Of a stretch of 64,000 nt of DNA, positions 8,606 to 17,387 are shown piece after piece. The stretch lies in assembly GCA_016342685.1 (NCBI GenBank), contig JAEINU010000005.1:124001-188000 (forward strand). The letters are read 5' to 3'. Positions within the stretch are counted from its first letter, which is position 1; each line of letters begins with the position of its first letter. The notes beneath the pieces were generated by a model. It was not told where the DNA came from, did no database searches, and worked only from the letters and a program-made list of their open reading frames with translations. A program made the position numbers and the translations under genes. This stretch comes from Bacteroidales bacterium. Lineage in GTDB: Bacteria; Bacteroidota; Bacteroidia; Bacteroidales; UBA12077.

Positions 8606-9294
8606 AATTCAAAAGGTAATTCTTTTGTAAATTCGATTTTTTCTGGTGTAACTTTTGCTTGAATTGGAATTATCTCTACACCTAACTTAAAAGCTTTATT
8701 TAGTGTTTTTGCATAATCAGGATCAATATCTTTAGCTGGAGCAAATATTTCAACATCGCTACGTTGAATGATATATAACATTACAGCACGCATTCCTTGC
8801 TCTTTAACCCTCATGAGGGTTTCTAAATGTTTCTTACCTCGGGTGGTAACAGCATCGGGAAATCGAGCATATTTACCTTCTTTAAGTGTTACGTTTTTAA
8901 CTTCGATAAAACAGGTTTCAGAATTATTTTTAGCCATAACATCAAAACGACTATCTTCGAATTTTACTTCGCGTTTTACTTCAGTATATCCTTTCAGTTT
9001 TTCAATATCTCCGTTTAAAACAGCATCATAAGCAAGTTTATTTGGATTTCCTGTATTTATTCCTATCCAATCATTATTTATTTTAATCATTTCCCAGGTA
9101 AATTTAGTTTTACGCTTGGGATCATTTACTGGAGTTAAATAAACTTCGGCATTATTTTCTAAACAACTTTTCATTGTTCCGGAATTTGTACAATGAGCAG
9201 TTACAACATCGCCATTATCGAGTGTTATATCGGCAAGGAATCTTTTATATCTTTTTATTAATCTACCGTGAGTTAAAGGTTTTTCAAATATCAT
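8602..9294 (-). CDS. sfsA: SfsA family protein
   Basis: A 230-aa homologue of SfsA, named for stimulating sugar fermentation in E. coli. Structural work on the family points to a nuclease-like PD-(D/E)XK fold with an OB-type N-terminal part, so the historic name is not a firm function. Visible motifs are the THGRLIKRYKRFLAD start, HCTNSGTM, and the nuclease-like core EVKFEDSRFD followed by CFIEVKNVTL, which carries the conserved Asp and E-x-K. ARFPDAVTTRGKKHL follows. Length and ends match the family. It is the first gene of a two-gene unit with the downstream serine hydrolase, and a -7 box lies about 55 bases upstream. The family call is secure; its biochemical role here is not. Confidence 0.92.
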   Translation of the reverse strand: MIFEKPLTHGRLIKRYKRFLADITLDNGDVVTAHCTNSGTMKSCLENNAEVYLTPVNDPKRKTKFTWEMIKINNDWIGINTGNPNKLAYDAVLNGDIEKLKGYTEVKREVKFEDSRFDVMAKNNSETCFIEVKNVTLKEGKYARFPDAVTTRGKKHLETLMRVKEQGMRAVMLYIIQRSDVEIFAPAKDIDPDYAKTLNKAFKLGVEIIPIQAKVTPEKIEFTKELPFEL

Positions 9295-9346
9295 TTTATA
9301 TTTTATTAAGAAATGTAAGGTACTAAAAAATCATAAAGAAATGTTT

Positions 9347-9354
9347 CAAAACTA
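9347..9354 (-). promoter_or_regulatory. Candidate -7 promoter box of the sfsA unit
   Basis: Minus strand TAGTTTTG, an exact TAnnTTTG match about 53 bases before the sfsA ATG. The -33 element is not clear. Confidence 0.42.
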
Positions 9355-9429
9355 TAACATTGAGTTTGAATAATGGTTCGTTAAATGTAATTTTATACCC
9401 ATTAAAATACAATATTTAATTAACGATTT

Positions 9430-9981
9430 ATGAAGAAAAGAGCACTTGTGGAAATGATCGAAATAACTGATAATGTGACAGATTATAATAATATTCTTTT
9501 TAAGAATACTAATTTTTCCAATAGGGATTTAGATTCTTTTGAATTTGTTGATTGTACTTTTATGGGATGTGATTTTTCAATGTCGAAACTTTCAAATGCC
9601 GTTTTAATAAGAGTCAAGTTTTTAAACTGCAAATTACTCGGGGTTGATTTTTCCGTGTGTTCAAGTTTTGCTTTTTCGGTAAGTTTTGACGAATGCATAA
9701 TGAACTATATACTTTTTCATAAAAATGATTTAAGAAAGACGAAGTTTAAAACCTGCCAGATTAAGGAGGCAAATTTCTTCGAGACCAATTTAAATTCTGC
9801 AAAGTTTGAAAATTGCGATTTAAGCGATACTGTTTTTGATCGATGTGATTTTTCAAAAGTAGATTTTAGAACGGCTAGTAATTACATTATAAATCCGAAC
9901 GATAATATTATTAAAAAGGCACAATTTTCTTATCCGGGATTACTTGGCCTATTAGGTGGTTTTGATATTGAGATTGAATAA
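9430..9981 (+). CDS. Pentapeptide-repeat protein (Qnr/McbG-like)
   Basis: A 183-aa protein built almost wholly of A(D/N)LXX-type pentapeptides, which fold as a right-handed quadrilateral beta helix. Repeats run from about residue 20 to 150, with F or L at the central position (for example TFMGCDF, CDLSDTVFDRCDF, ANFFETNL). The helix is interrupted near residues 75-85, as in Qnr proteins, and the C-terminus is a short non-repeat helix (PGLLGLLGGFDIEIE). No signal peptide is seen, so it is cytoplasmic. Qnr and MfpA relatives mimic DNA and protect gyrase from quinolones. Many other pentapeptide proteins do something else, so a resistance role is only a possibility. It stands alone between sfsA and the AraC-type regulator. 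Confidence 0.85.
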   Translation: MKKRALVEMIEITDNVTDYNNILFKNTNFSNRDLDSFEFVDCTFMGCDFSMSKLSNAVLIRVKFLNCKLLGVDFSVCSSFAFSVSFDECIMNYILFHKNDLRKTKFKTCQIKEANFFETNLNSAKFENCDLSDTVFDRCDFSKVDFRTASNYIINPNDNIIKKAQFSYPGLLGLLGGFDIEIE

Positions 9982-10276
9982 CTTCTTGAAAATGAATTTT
10001 TTTGGGAGAGTTCATCTATAGATCTTTTGCAACTTAGTTTTCTATTATTTGGGAGAAAATTTTAACTTATTCGATAGGTTTCTATTTATCCTCTGTTTAA
10101 AAACATGGAGTGTTTATTGATTGATAATTAGTGGGAAAGAGTTCTTATGGAACTTCTTTGTGAAAAAAATATGACTTTTAATTATCAAAAGAGGTAAAAA
10201 CTTGTACTTTAGGGCAATGAATTTACACTTCAAATTCATACTAAACGCATTTTAATAATTTTTAAATTTAAGAACT
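9982..10276 (+). other. Intergenic stretch before the regulator gene
   Basis: This 295-base A+T-rich gap holds no credible reading frame. TTTGGGAGA occurs twice about 40 bases apart. A small hairpin lies at 10136-10159 (AGTTC/GAACT core with AAAG/CTTT flanks, one bulge). A separate perfect inverted repeat sits close to the regulator start and is listed on its own. TACTTTAG at 10205-10212 is one base from the -7 consensus and could be the regulator's promoter. Confidence 0.4.
10217..10239 (+). promoter_or_regulatory. Inverted repeat, possible operator of the AraC-type regulator
   Basis: ATGAATTT (10217-10224) and AAATTCAT (10232-10239) are perfect inverted copies separated by seven bases, just downstream of a near-consensus -7 box and 37 bases before the regulator ATG. 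No U-run follows, so it is not a terminator. The position suits autoregulation (inference). Confidence 0.4.
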
Positions 10277-11485
10277 ATGGAAAGTATATTTCTTGTATGT
10301 ATAGGTATGTTGGTATTTATATTAGGTTCGTTACTTTTAAAATCTAACAAATCTACTTCAGATCATATAATTATTGTTTGGTCTGTTTTGGCCATCCTTT
10401 CTCAGCTAGGATTTTATTATGTTGCAACTGGCGAATATAAAGAACATCTTCGTTTTGCTCAATTTGTATTTGGAACACTATTGCTTCACGCTCCATTGCT
10501 TTATTTTTACGTGAGAATTCAGCTTGACTCAAGCTTCGTTTTTCGCTATAAAGACTTATTTCATTTAACACCATTGTTAATTTTTTACTTATTGCATATT
10601 CCTGAATTTTCTCAAAATGTAGGAATATCAATTTGTTCTAAACATTTTGGTTGTTATTTAAGCAATAAACCTTGCAGTATAGTTTATAATTTCTCCAAGA
10701 TAATGCTAAATTCATTCTATTTAATGTTATCATTTTTTACCTATCGAGATTTAAATAAACCTATCGAGAAAAGAAATGGCAGAGAGAAAGTAAATTTTTT
10801 ATGGGTTAAAATTTTATTATTTGTAGCATTTTCATTAAATATTTTTATCATAGTTTATCGATTATTAGAAGTAGGTCAAATTCATATTTTCCCAGCAAAT
10901 ATATTTGTTTTAAACATTGTCTCTTCGTTATATATAATCGTATTTAGTTTTATTGGCAGCAATTTTACCGGATTATTAGACTTTATTAAGTTAGTAAGAA
11001 AAATTGGTGCATTTGTTCATTTGAAATTATCTTACCAATTAAATATAGATCAATCTGAAGATGATTATATCCCTGAATTGGATGAATGCCATAATGCTTT
11101 TGGCTTAAGTGAAATAGCAATAAAGGATTATATCGAAATAATAAATAAATTAATGAAAGACAAGAAACCTTTTCTTGATCAACATATAACTAGAGCTAAA
11201 TTTTCCGAACTAACATCTATTCCTTCCCATCATCTGGCATATGTAATTAAAGATAAGTTTGACCAAACATTTACAGATTTTGTTAATTCGTGGCGATTAG
11301 ACTTACTTCTTGAAAAATTGGACGAAACTAAGTATGAAAATTATACTTTGTTGGCTTTAGCTTTTGAATGCGGTTTTAATTCTAAATCTACTTTTAATAG
11401 ATATTTTAAGACTGATTTAGGTATGACTCCAACCGAATTTTTGAAAATGAAACAAGAAAATGTAGAAATAGAGTTGGCGCGTTAA
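10277..11485 (+). CDS. Membrane-anchored AraC-family transcriptional regulator
   Basis: A 402-aa protein with about seven hydrophobic helices in residues 1-230 (the first is ESIFLVCIGMLVFILGSLLL) followed by a cytoplasmic C-terminal AraC/XylS DNA-binding domain at about 300-395. The second helix-turn-helix carries the family signature (LALAFECGFNSKSTFNRYFK, then GMTPTEF). Such proteins sense a signal at the membrane and activate nearby genes without a separate kinase. It lies directly upstream of, and in the same direction as, the T9SS/TonB/polyferredoxin locus, separated from it by a strong terminator. That makes it the natural candidate regulator of the locus (inference). An inverted repeat sits in its leader. 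Confidence 0.85.
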   Translation: MESIFLVCIGMLVFILGSLLLKSNKSTSDHIIIVWSVLAILSQLGFYYVATGEYKEHLRFAQFVFGTLLLHAPLLYFYVRIQLDSSFVFRYKDLFHLTPLLIFYLLHIPEFSQNVGISICSKHFGCYLSNKPCSIVYNFSKIMLNSFYLMLSFFTYRDLNKPIEKRNGREKVNFLWVKILLFVAFSLNIFIIVYRLLEVGQIHIFPANIFVLNIVSSLYIIVFSFIGSNFTGLLDFIKLVRKIGAFVHLKLSYQLNIDQSEDDYIPELDECHNAFGLSEIAIKDYIEIINKLMKDKKPFLDQHITRAKFSELTSIPSHHLAYVIKDKFDQTFTDFVNSWRLDLLLEKLDETKYENYTLLALAFECGFNSKSTFNRYFKTDLGMTPTEFLKMKQENVEIELAR

Positions 11486-11540
11486 ATTGTTTATATACAA
11501 TTAATAAAGCGTATCAATTTTAAAATTGAAACCACAAAGT

Positions 11541-11572
11541 GCCCCTGATTTTTTTTCTGGGGCGTTTTTTTT
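11541..11572 (+). terminator. Rho-independent terminator after the AraC-type regulator
   Basis: GCCCC (11541-11545) pairs with GGGGC (11559-11563) around a T-rich loop and is followed by G and nine T. It separates the regulator transcript from the operon that starts at 11628. Confidence 0.82.
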
Positions 11573-11627
11573 TCAGGAAAAATCTTTATTAGCAAATAAT
11601 TTTAATTGTAAAACAAAAAATTAGCCT

Positions 11628-14585
11628 ATGAAAAATTTTACGTTAACACTATTATGCTTATTAACCTTCTCTGGAATGTTAATGGCACAATGGCAACCTG
11701 TCGATTTAGGAACAGGTACTACATTGAAGAATCTTTATGCCTTCGATAATCAAAATGCAATAATTGTTGGCGCAGATACAACTATCTTAAAAACTACCGA
11801 TGGGGGAAAAGTTTGGGAGACAATGAATTTTACATTGCCTAATAAGATTGACTATGATTTTACAGAAGTTGATTTTGCTGATAACCAAACAGGATTTATA
11901 GTTGCACCAAAAAAGTATATAAAACCAGATCACTATAATGGTTTTATGCTTAAAACTGCTGATGGAGGAACTACATGGGACGAAGTTTCATTAACTGCTT
12001 TTTCTGATGGTTCTGGTAATGATTTAACTGATCCTAAAGCTGGGATTAAAGTTCAGTTTCGTTGTGTTAGTATAAATGGAAATATTGGATATGCTGCTGT
12101 GCAATGGGTTGAAGCTGCTACTACAACAGAGCATGGATATATTTTTAAAACAACTGATAAAGGAACAACTTGGGCAATTTCAAGTGGAGATTTAGGAGGT
12201 ATAGATATTAATTCAATTGAATTTATTGGAGAAACAGTTTATGCTGGTGGAAATGGAAGTTACTTTAGTAAATCTATTGATGGAGGAGCCAATTGGGAAG
12301 ACCTGTCTAAAGGGAATATTGTATTTGTAAGTGATATTAGATTATTGGATGCTAATAAAGTTTATTTAGCTACAATGCAAGGTACATTATATACAGAAGA
12401 TGGTGGGGTAAACATCAATGCTCTTAATGATATAGGTGCTTGGGATGTAATATATTTTTCAGATGATAATATTTTATTTGCAGGTAACGGGAATGCATCA
12501 TCCACTAAAAAAAGTTATAGAAGTATTGACGGTGGAACTAGTTGGCAGGAAGCTACTAATGGACTAAATATTACTGCTTGGGATTTAACCCTTTTTAATG
12601 ATACTATTTATGCATTAGGTAATGGGGGTGTTGTTAATAAACTAAACCCTAGTGAATTAAAAGATCCTGTTATTGAATTCTCTCAAATATTAAAAGGTGG
12701 CGAAGCACAATTTGCTAACGAAAGCGAAAATTGTGGAAGTTACACATGGAAATTTACTGCTGATAGTACTTCAACAATTGAAAATCCTGTATATCGTTTT
12801 GCCGATTACGATGCTCATACAATTAAATTGATTGGTGAAAATGCAGTAAGTAGCGATTCTATTGAACATGAAATTACTGTTCAAGCTCCTACAGCCGATT
12901 TTACATTTGTTACTGAGGATGGTAATAATGTAGAATTTACAAACACAAGTGAAAATTGTGCTGAGTTCGAATGGAACTTTGGTGAGTTGTCTGTATCAAA
13001 AGATGAACTTGTTACATCACATGTATTCTCAACTCTTGGAACTTTTACAGTTAAACTAACTGCCGACAATTATATCGAAACCGTTTCGGTAGAAAAGGAA
13101 ATTACAATTGATTCAGTTGGAGCATATTGGTCGAAAAATCAATTAGAAATTGATCAAAACTTACAAAAGATGCACGTTTTCAACAATGATATTGCTATTG
13201 CGGTTGGAAATGGAACTACAATTATCAAATCAACTGATGGTGGAGATACTTGGACAGAAAAAACTTTCCCTTCAGAATTGGATGGTCATGTAGTTAATGA
13301 TATTGTTTTCTTTGATGACAATACAGGTTTAATTAGTGCATCGGCAGCTTCAATAGTTAACGGATTTATGTTAAAGACTGTGGATAAAGGTGAAAACTGG
13401 ACTGAAATTGCTTTAAGTGCTTTTTCTGATGGTTCTGGTGATGAAACAATTGATCCAGCAGCGGGTATTAAAGTATATTTCTATTCAATACATCAAATTG
13501 ACGAAAATGTAGCTTTTGTTGCAGTTCGTTGGCAAGATGCTAGTAGTGCTTATCATGGATTTGTTTACAAAACATCCGATAAAGGAGAAACTTGGGCAAA
13601 ATCAAGTAATGATATTTACCAGGAAAATACCTACAAATCTACAATTACAGATATGACTTTTTCTCCTGATGGAACAATTGGATTTATTGCGGGTAATAAG
13701 CTCTTATTAAAAACTTCTGATAGTGGTGCTACTTGGACTAGAGTTACTGGTGATGATGCATTTGGTTACATTACAGAAATGTTGGTGCTTGACAATAATA
13801 CTATTATTGCTTCAACAGGTAATGGTGTTTTAAAAACTACTGATTGTTTTGCTAACTACGAATTCAAAACTACTGATTACTCATTTGATATTATTCAGTT
13901 AGGAGATGATAAATTCATGGCTGGTAAAAATGCGGCAACACTTGGTGTTACTGAAGATTTTGCCGAAACTTGGGAGAATATGGGTAATGGTTTGTCTGGA
14001 ACATTCTTTGAGTTAACGGTATTTAACAATAAGATTTATGCTTTTTCTTCTAAGGGATTAACATCGATTAGTTACTTAGATAATTATGAAACTCCTACAG
14101 TAGATTTCGAATCTAGTATTGAAGATTTAACTGTAACATTTACAGATAAATCAGAGAGCATAATTGCAAGCAATTGGAGCTTTGGAGATACTGAAAACAG
14201 TACAGAAGTAAGTCCTGTTCACACTTATGCCGACTATGGTAAGTATGAAATTACATTAACAGGAAATAATCTTTGTAAAAAAGTATCGGTAACCAAAGAA
14301 ATTGAATTAACAAAATCTACAGGAATTGATAATTTGAATGAATCTTCAATTAATGTTTATCCAAATCCTGTTACAAATAATAAAGTATTCATTGAGTTAG
14401 GTAATTCTTACGAAGGTGATGTAAATATTGAAATTTATAATACAGAAGGACGTCTGATTGTTTCTGAAAAACAAAAGGCTACTTCATTATTAGAACTGAA
14501 CGTTGATTTAAATAAAGGATTTTACTTTATGAAAATCAATAATAATAAAGGTTTTAATAAAACAACAAAATTGATTGTTCAATAA
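11628..14585 (+). CDS. T9SS-exported beta-propeller (BNR/Ycf48-like) and PKD-domain protein
   Basis: A 985-aa secreted protein. The signal peptide is the first 20 residues (ends LMAQ). Two propeller-like blocks of sialidase-type repeats each show KTTDGG..W or similar motifs (KTTDGGKVW, KTADGGTTW, KTTDKGTTW, KSTDGGDTW, KTSDKGETW). The blocks occupy roughly 20-345 and 500-815 and resemble each other, including a shared AFSDGSG segment, so they arose by internal duplication. PKD-type domains follow each block (about 350-490 and 825-895; note FEWNFGE and SNWSFGDTENS). The C-terminus is a type A T9SS sorting domain (INVYPNPVTNN onward). No catalytic Asp/Arg/Tyr set of a true sialidase is evident, so a binding role is likelier. 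It opens the accessory locus and is followed by a hairpin that may reduce transcription of the receptor gene. Confidence 0.82.
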   Translation: MKNFTLTLLCLLTFSGMLMAQWQPVDLGTGTTLKNLYAFDNQNAIIVGADTTILKTTDGGKVWETMNFTLPNKIDYDFTEVDFADNQTGFIVAPKKYIKPDHYNGFMLKTADGGTTWDEVSLTAFSDGSGNDLTDPKAGIKVQFRCVSINGNIGYAAVQWVEAATTTEHGYIFKTTDKGTTWAISSGDLGGIDINSIEFIGETVYAGGNGSYFSKSIDGGANWEDLSKGNIVFVSDIRLLDANKVYLATMQGTLYTEDGGVNINALNDIGAWDVIYFSDDNILFAGNGNASSTKKSYRSIDGGTSWQEATNGLNITAWDLTLFNDTIYALGNGGVVNKLNPSELKDPVIEFSQILKGGEAQFANESENCGSYTWKFTADSTSTIENPVYRFADYDAHTIKLIGENAVSSDSIEHEITVQAPTADFTFVTEDGNNVEFTNTSENCAEFEWNFGELSVSKDELVTSHVFSTLGTFTVKLTADNYIETVSVEKEITIDSVGAYWSKNQLEIDQNLQKMHVFNNDIAIAVGNGTTIIKSTDGGDTWTEKTFPSELDGHVVNDIVFFDDNTGLISASAASIVNGFMLKTVDKGENWTEIALSAFSDGSGDETIDPAAGIKVYFYSIHQIDENVAFVAVRWQDASSAYHGFVYKTSDKGETWAKSSNDIYQENTYKSTITDMTFSPDGTIGFIAGNKLLLKTSDSGATWTRVTGDDAFGYITEMLVLDNNTIIASTGNGVLKTTDCFANYEFKTTDYSFDIIQLGDDKFMAGKNAATLGVTEDFAETWENMGNGLSGTFFELTVFNNKIYAFSSKGLTSISYLDNYETPTVDFESSIEDLTVTFTDKSESIIASNWSFGDTENSTEVSPVHTYADYGKYEITLTGNNLCKKVSVTKEIELTKSTGIDNLNESSINVYPNPVTNNKVFIELGNSYEGDVNIEIYNTEGRLIVSEKQKATSLLELNVDLNKGFYFMKINNNKGFNKTTKLIVQ

Positions 14586-14593
14586 ACTTTAAG

Positions 14594-14641
14594 TTAAGTT
14601 GCAGGTGCGGTTTAATGCCCGCCTTGCAACTTAAATTTTTT
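14594..14641 (+). terminator. Intergenic hairpin with U-run directly before the TonB receptor gene
   Basis: TTAAGTTGCA (14594-14603) pairs with TGCAACTTAA (14625-14634), with further pairing of the inner GCGG and CCCGCC segments, then a run of six T. It lies 15 bases before the receptor ATG with no room for a separate promoter. It therefore looks like a leaky terminator or mRNA-processing hairpin inside an operon rather than its end. Confidence 0.6.
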
Positions 14642-14655
14642 AAATAAAGAGAGTT

Positions 14656-17376
14656 ATGAGAAAGTTATTGGTCCAGTTATGTTTACTTGTAATCAGTTTA
14701 GGATTCACAACAGTAACATATGCGCAAGACAAAAACTTATGTGTTGTTAAGGGGGTAATTAGTGATCCAAATACCAAAGAATTATTATTTGGTGTTGTTG
14801 CTACTATTCCTGAAATAAATGTTTGGTTTTTTACAGGTGATAAGGGAGAGTACGTTTTGGAGAATATTCCTGCAGGAAAACACACCATTTATTACAAAAG
14901 AATGGGACTTAAGGATAGAATTATTGAGGTAGATTTAAAGCCGGGCGAAGTAAAGGTTATGGATGTTAATATGGTTTATCTTTCTCTGGCAATTGATGAG
15001 ATTGTAATTACTGCTAAGGAAAATCCGAATCAGTTATCAACTTCCTCATTAATTGAAACTCAAGCAATAGAACATATCCAGGCAAGTAGTTTGGGTGATA
15101 TTATGCAATTACTTCCAGGTCAGGCTATCGAAAATCCTGACTTAAATACGAAAAATCAGGCAAACCTAAGAAGTTCTACTTCTGATTCTGATAATGAAAA
15201 AATTGACGCATTGGGAACTTCCGTTATTATGGATGGAGCACCAATGTCGAACAATGCGAATTTACAAGTAACAAATACAGCGCAAATTGGCGCAGAAGGG
15301 CTTTTTTCCACGGTTAGTGGAGGGGGAGTTGATTTAAGGCAAATCCCAACAGATAATATTGAGTCGGTTGAAATAATTAGAGGTATTCCATCGGTAAAAC
15401 ATGGCGATTTAACCTCTGGAGCTATTATAGTAACTACCAAAGCGGGGGTTACTCCATTTATTGGTCGAATAAAATTAAACCCAAATACAAAGCAGGCTTA
15501 TTTAGGAAAAGGGGTAAAGCTAAAAGGAAATAGAGGAAGCATAAATGTCGATTTTGATTATGCTTATTCTCAATCCGATGTTCGATTAGCAAGCCCTAGT
15601 TACAATCGAATAAACGGAAAACTTACCTATAGCAATAACTTATTCGATCAAAAACTATATACAACAACGAAATTATCGGTTTTTAGAACCAACGATCAGG
15701 ATCGTGAAAAAGACGGAAGCTCACTTGAGAAAAGATATTCCGAAGATATGGGTTTACGATTTACTACATCAGGTAAACTAAGATTAAAAAAGAAACTCTC
15801 GAATTGTATTAATTACAACTTAACGGTTGATTATAAAGATCAAGAATCGTATACGCGTTTGTTAAAATCAGAAAGTATTACGCCATTGGCAAATTCATTA
15901 ACAAATGACACGTACGAAGCAATTTTCTTGCCATCTGAGTATTATACCGGATATTACATCGATGGAAATCCATTTAATTTATTTGCCAGCGTTGATAATA
16001 AATTTCATTTTCAAGCAGGACCATTTCATAATAAAATAATGGCTGGTATTGATTATACTATTGATGCCAACTGGGGTGATGGGAAATACTTCGATGATAA
16101 TTATTATTCAACATCATCTTTACGTCCTGTTTCATTTAAGGATTATCCTGCTTTACATCAGCTATCGTATTACATTGAGGATATGATTCGAACAAAAGTA
16201 TTTTCGAAAACCTTAAAAATACAAGCTGGACTTCGATTCGATAATATACAACCAGAAAATCCTATAAAAGGTAAATTTGGACAAGTTCTTTTACCACGTA
16301 TTAATTTAACATATCATATTCTTGATAACCTTACTTTACGGGGTGGATATGGAAAGACTTCAAAATCACCTAGCTTAATCTATTTATATTCCGATCCTGC
16401 TTATTTCGATGCTCAGAGTTATAATATGTATTCTGGTTTATATCCCGATGAAAGTTTAGCAGTTATCACAACAAAGGTTTTTCAACCTGATAATTCACAA
16501 ATGCGCCCGTCTGAAATGACAAAATATGAAGGCGGATTCTGTTATAAAATAAAAAAGAATGTAATTAATGTTACTGCTTATAACGAGCTATTGGAAGGTG
16601 GATATAGTTTTAAAGATATATTAGCAGTTACACCATATCCTTTATACGATCTTTATAGTTATACTCCAGGTTTAGGCGATCAACCTATACTGGATTACAA
16701 TAATGTTGATACAGCAATTTTACGAAGCAGTTATAAAATACCTGTTAATACAAAAGAAATAAAACGTAAAGGTGTCGAGATGTCTATCAATACACAACGA
16801 ATTAAAGGTTTAGGAACATCATTTAACTTTAGTGGTGCATGGAGTTTGACCGAATCTTCAGATGAAATGAGTGATATCTTTATGGGTAGTCAGTATTTTT
16901 TTGGTAATGACGAAAAACATATTGGTATTTATGAGTCGAACGGATTTAGCTCTGAAAATCTAACAACAACATTACGAATAATTCAACATATTCCGAAATT
17001 GCAGTTTGTAGCTTCCTTGGCAATTCAGACTCAATGGATTCAAAAACAAAAATCAATTATTAACAACCAATTTCCTGTCGGATATATCGATAGCGATGGA
17101 ATTGAGCACAGTTTAACAGCAACAGAAGCACATTCGGATCAGTATTCATATTTAGTGAGAAGTTTCGATGACACTTATTTTATGGAATCTGAAAGACCTG
17201 TAGTATGGCATATGAGTTTGAAATTAACAAAAGAATTAAAGAACGATTTAAGTTTTTCATTCTATGCAAACAATATGTTTATGAATCACCCAAAATATAA
17301 AAACTACAAAACTGGTAAGATCGATAAACTTAATCCATCCTTGTTTTTTGGTGCCGAACTCAATTTTAAACTATAA
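14656..17376 (+). CDS. TonB-dependent outer-membrane receptor
   Basis: A 906-aa outer-membrane transporter. The signal peptide ends near residue 24 (TVTYAQ). Residues about 28-110 form a carboxypeptidase-regulatory-like beta sandwich (VVKGVISDPNTKELLFGVVA), common in Bacteroidota receptors. The plug domain follows at about 120-265 (SSLGDIMQLLPGQ, then VSGGGVDLRQIPTDNIESVEIIRGIPSVKHGDLTSGAIIVTT), then a 22-strand-type barrel to the C-terminal Phe-Lys-Leu. It is shorter than most SusC proteins and has no SusD next to it; a DUF4876-like lipoprotein takes that place 11 bases downstream. Ligand is not readable from sequence. The polyferredoxin at the end of the locus makes a metal or metal complex the most reasonable guess (inference). 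Confidence 0.88.
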   Translation: MRKLLVQLCLLVISLGFTTVTYAQDKNLCVVKGVISDPNTKELLFGVVATIPEINVWFFTGDKGEYVLENIPAGKHTIYYKRMGLKDRIIEVDLKPGEVKVMDVNMVYLSLAIDEIVITAKENPNQLSTSSLIETQAIEHIQASSLGDIMQLLPGQAIENPDLNTKNQANLRSSTSDSDNEKIDALGTSVIMDGAPMSNNANLQVTNTAQIGAEGLFSTVSGGGVDLRQIPTDNIESVEIIRGIPSVKHGDLTSGAIIVTTKAGVTPFIGRIKLNPNTKQAYLGKGVKLKGNRGSINVDFDYAYSQSDVRLASPSYNRINGKLTYSNNLFDQKLYTTTKLSVFRTNDQDREKDGSSLEKRYSEDMGLRFTTSGKLRLKKKLSNCINYNLTVDYKDQESYTRLLKSESITPLANSLTNDTYEAIFLPSEYYTGYYIDGNPFNLFASVDNKFHFQAGPFHNKIMAGIDYTIDANWGDGKYFDDNYYSTSSLRPVSFKDYPALHQLSYYIEDMIRTKVFSKTLKIQAGLRFDNIQPENPIKGKFGQVLLPRINLTYHILDNLTLRGGYGKTSKSPSLIYLYSDPAYFDAQSYNMYSGLYPDESLAVITTKVFQPDNSQMRPSEMTKYEGGFCYKIKKNVINVTAYNELLEGGYSFKDILAVTPYPLYDLYSYTPGLGDQPILDYNNVDTAILRSSYKIPVNTKEIKRKGVEMSINTQRIKGLGTSFNFSGAWSLTESSDEMSDIFMGSQYFFGNDEKHIGIYESNGFSSENLTTTLRIIQHIPKLQFVASLAIQTQWIQKQKSIINNQFPVGYIDSDGIEHSLTATEAHSDQYSYLVRSFDDTYFMESERPVVWHMSLKLTKELKNDLSFSFYANNMFMNHPKYKNYKTGKIDKLNPSLFFGAELNFKL

Positions 17377-17387
17377 AGCTTTAAATT

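Noticed and set aside
9430-9981. Quinolone-resistance gene (qnr)
   Set aside because: The pentapeptide helix is clear but general to many proteins; Qnr loop residues cannot be confirmed and no resistance context is present.
11628-14585. Photosystem assembly (Ycf48) or sialidase function for the BNR-type protein
   Set aside because: Only the propeller repeats match. There is no sialidase catalytic set and no photosynthesis context; the T9SS tail points to a surface protein.
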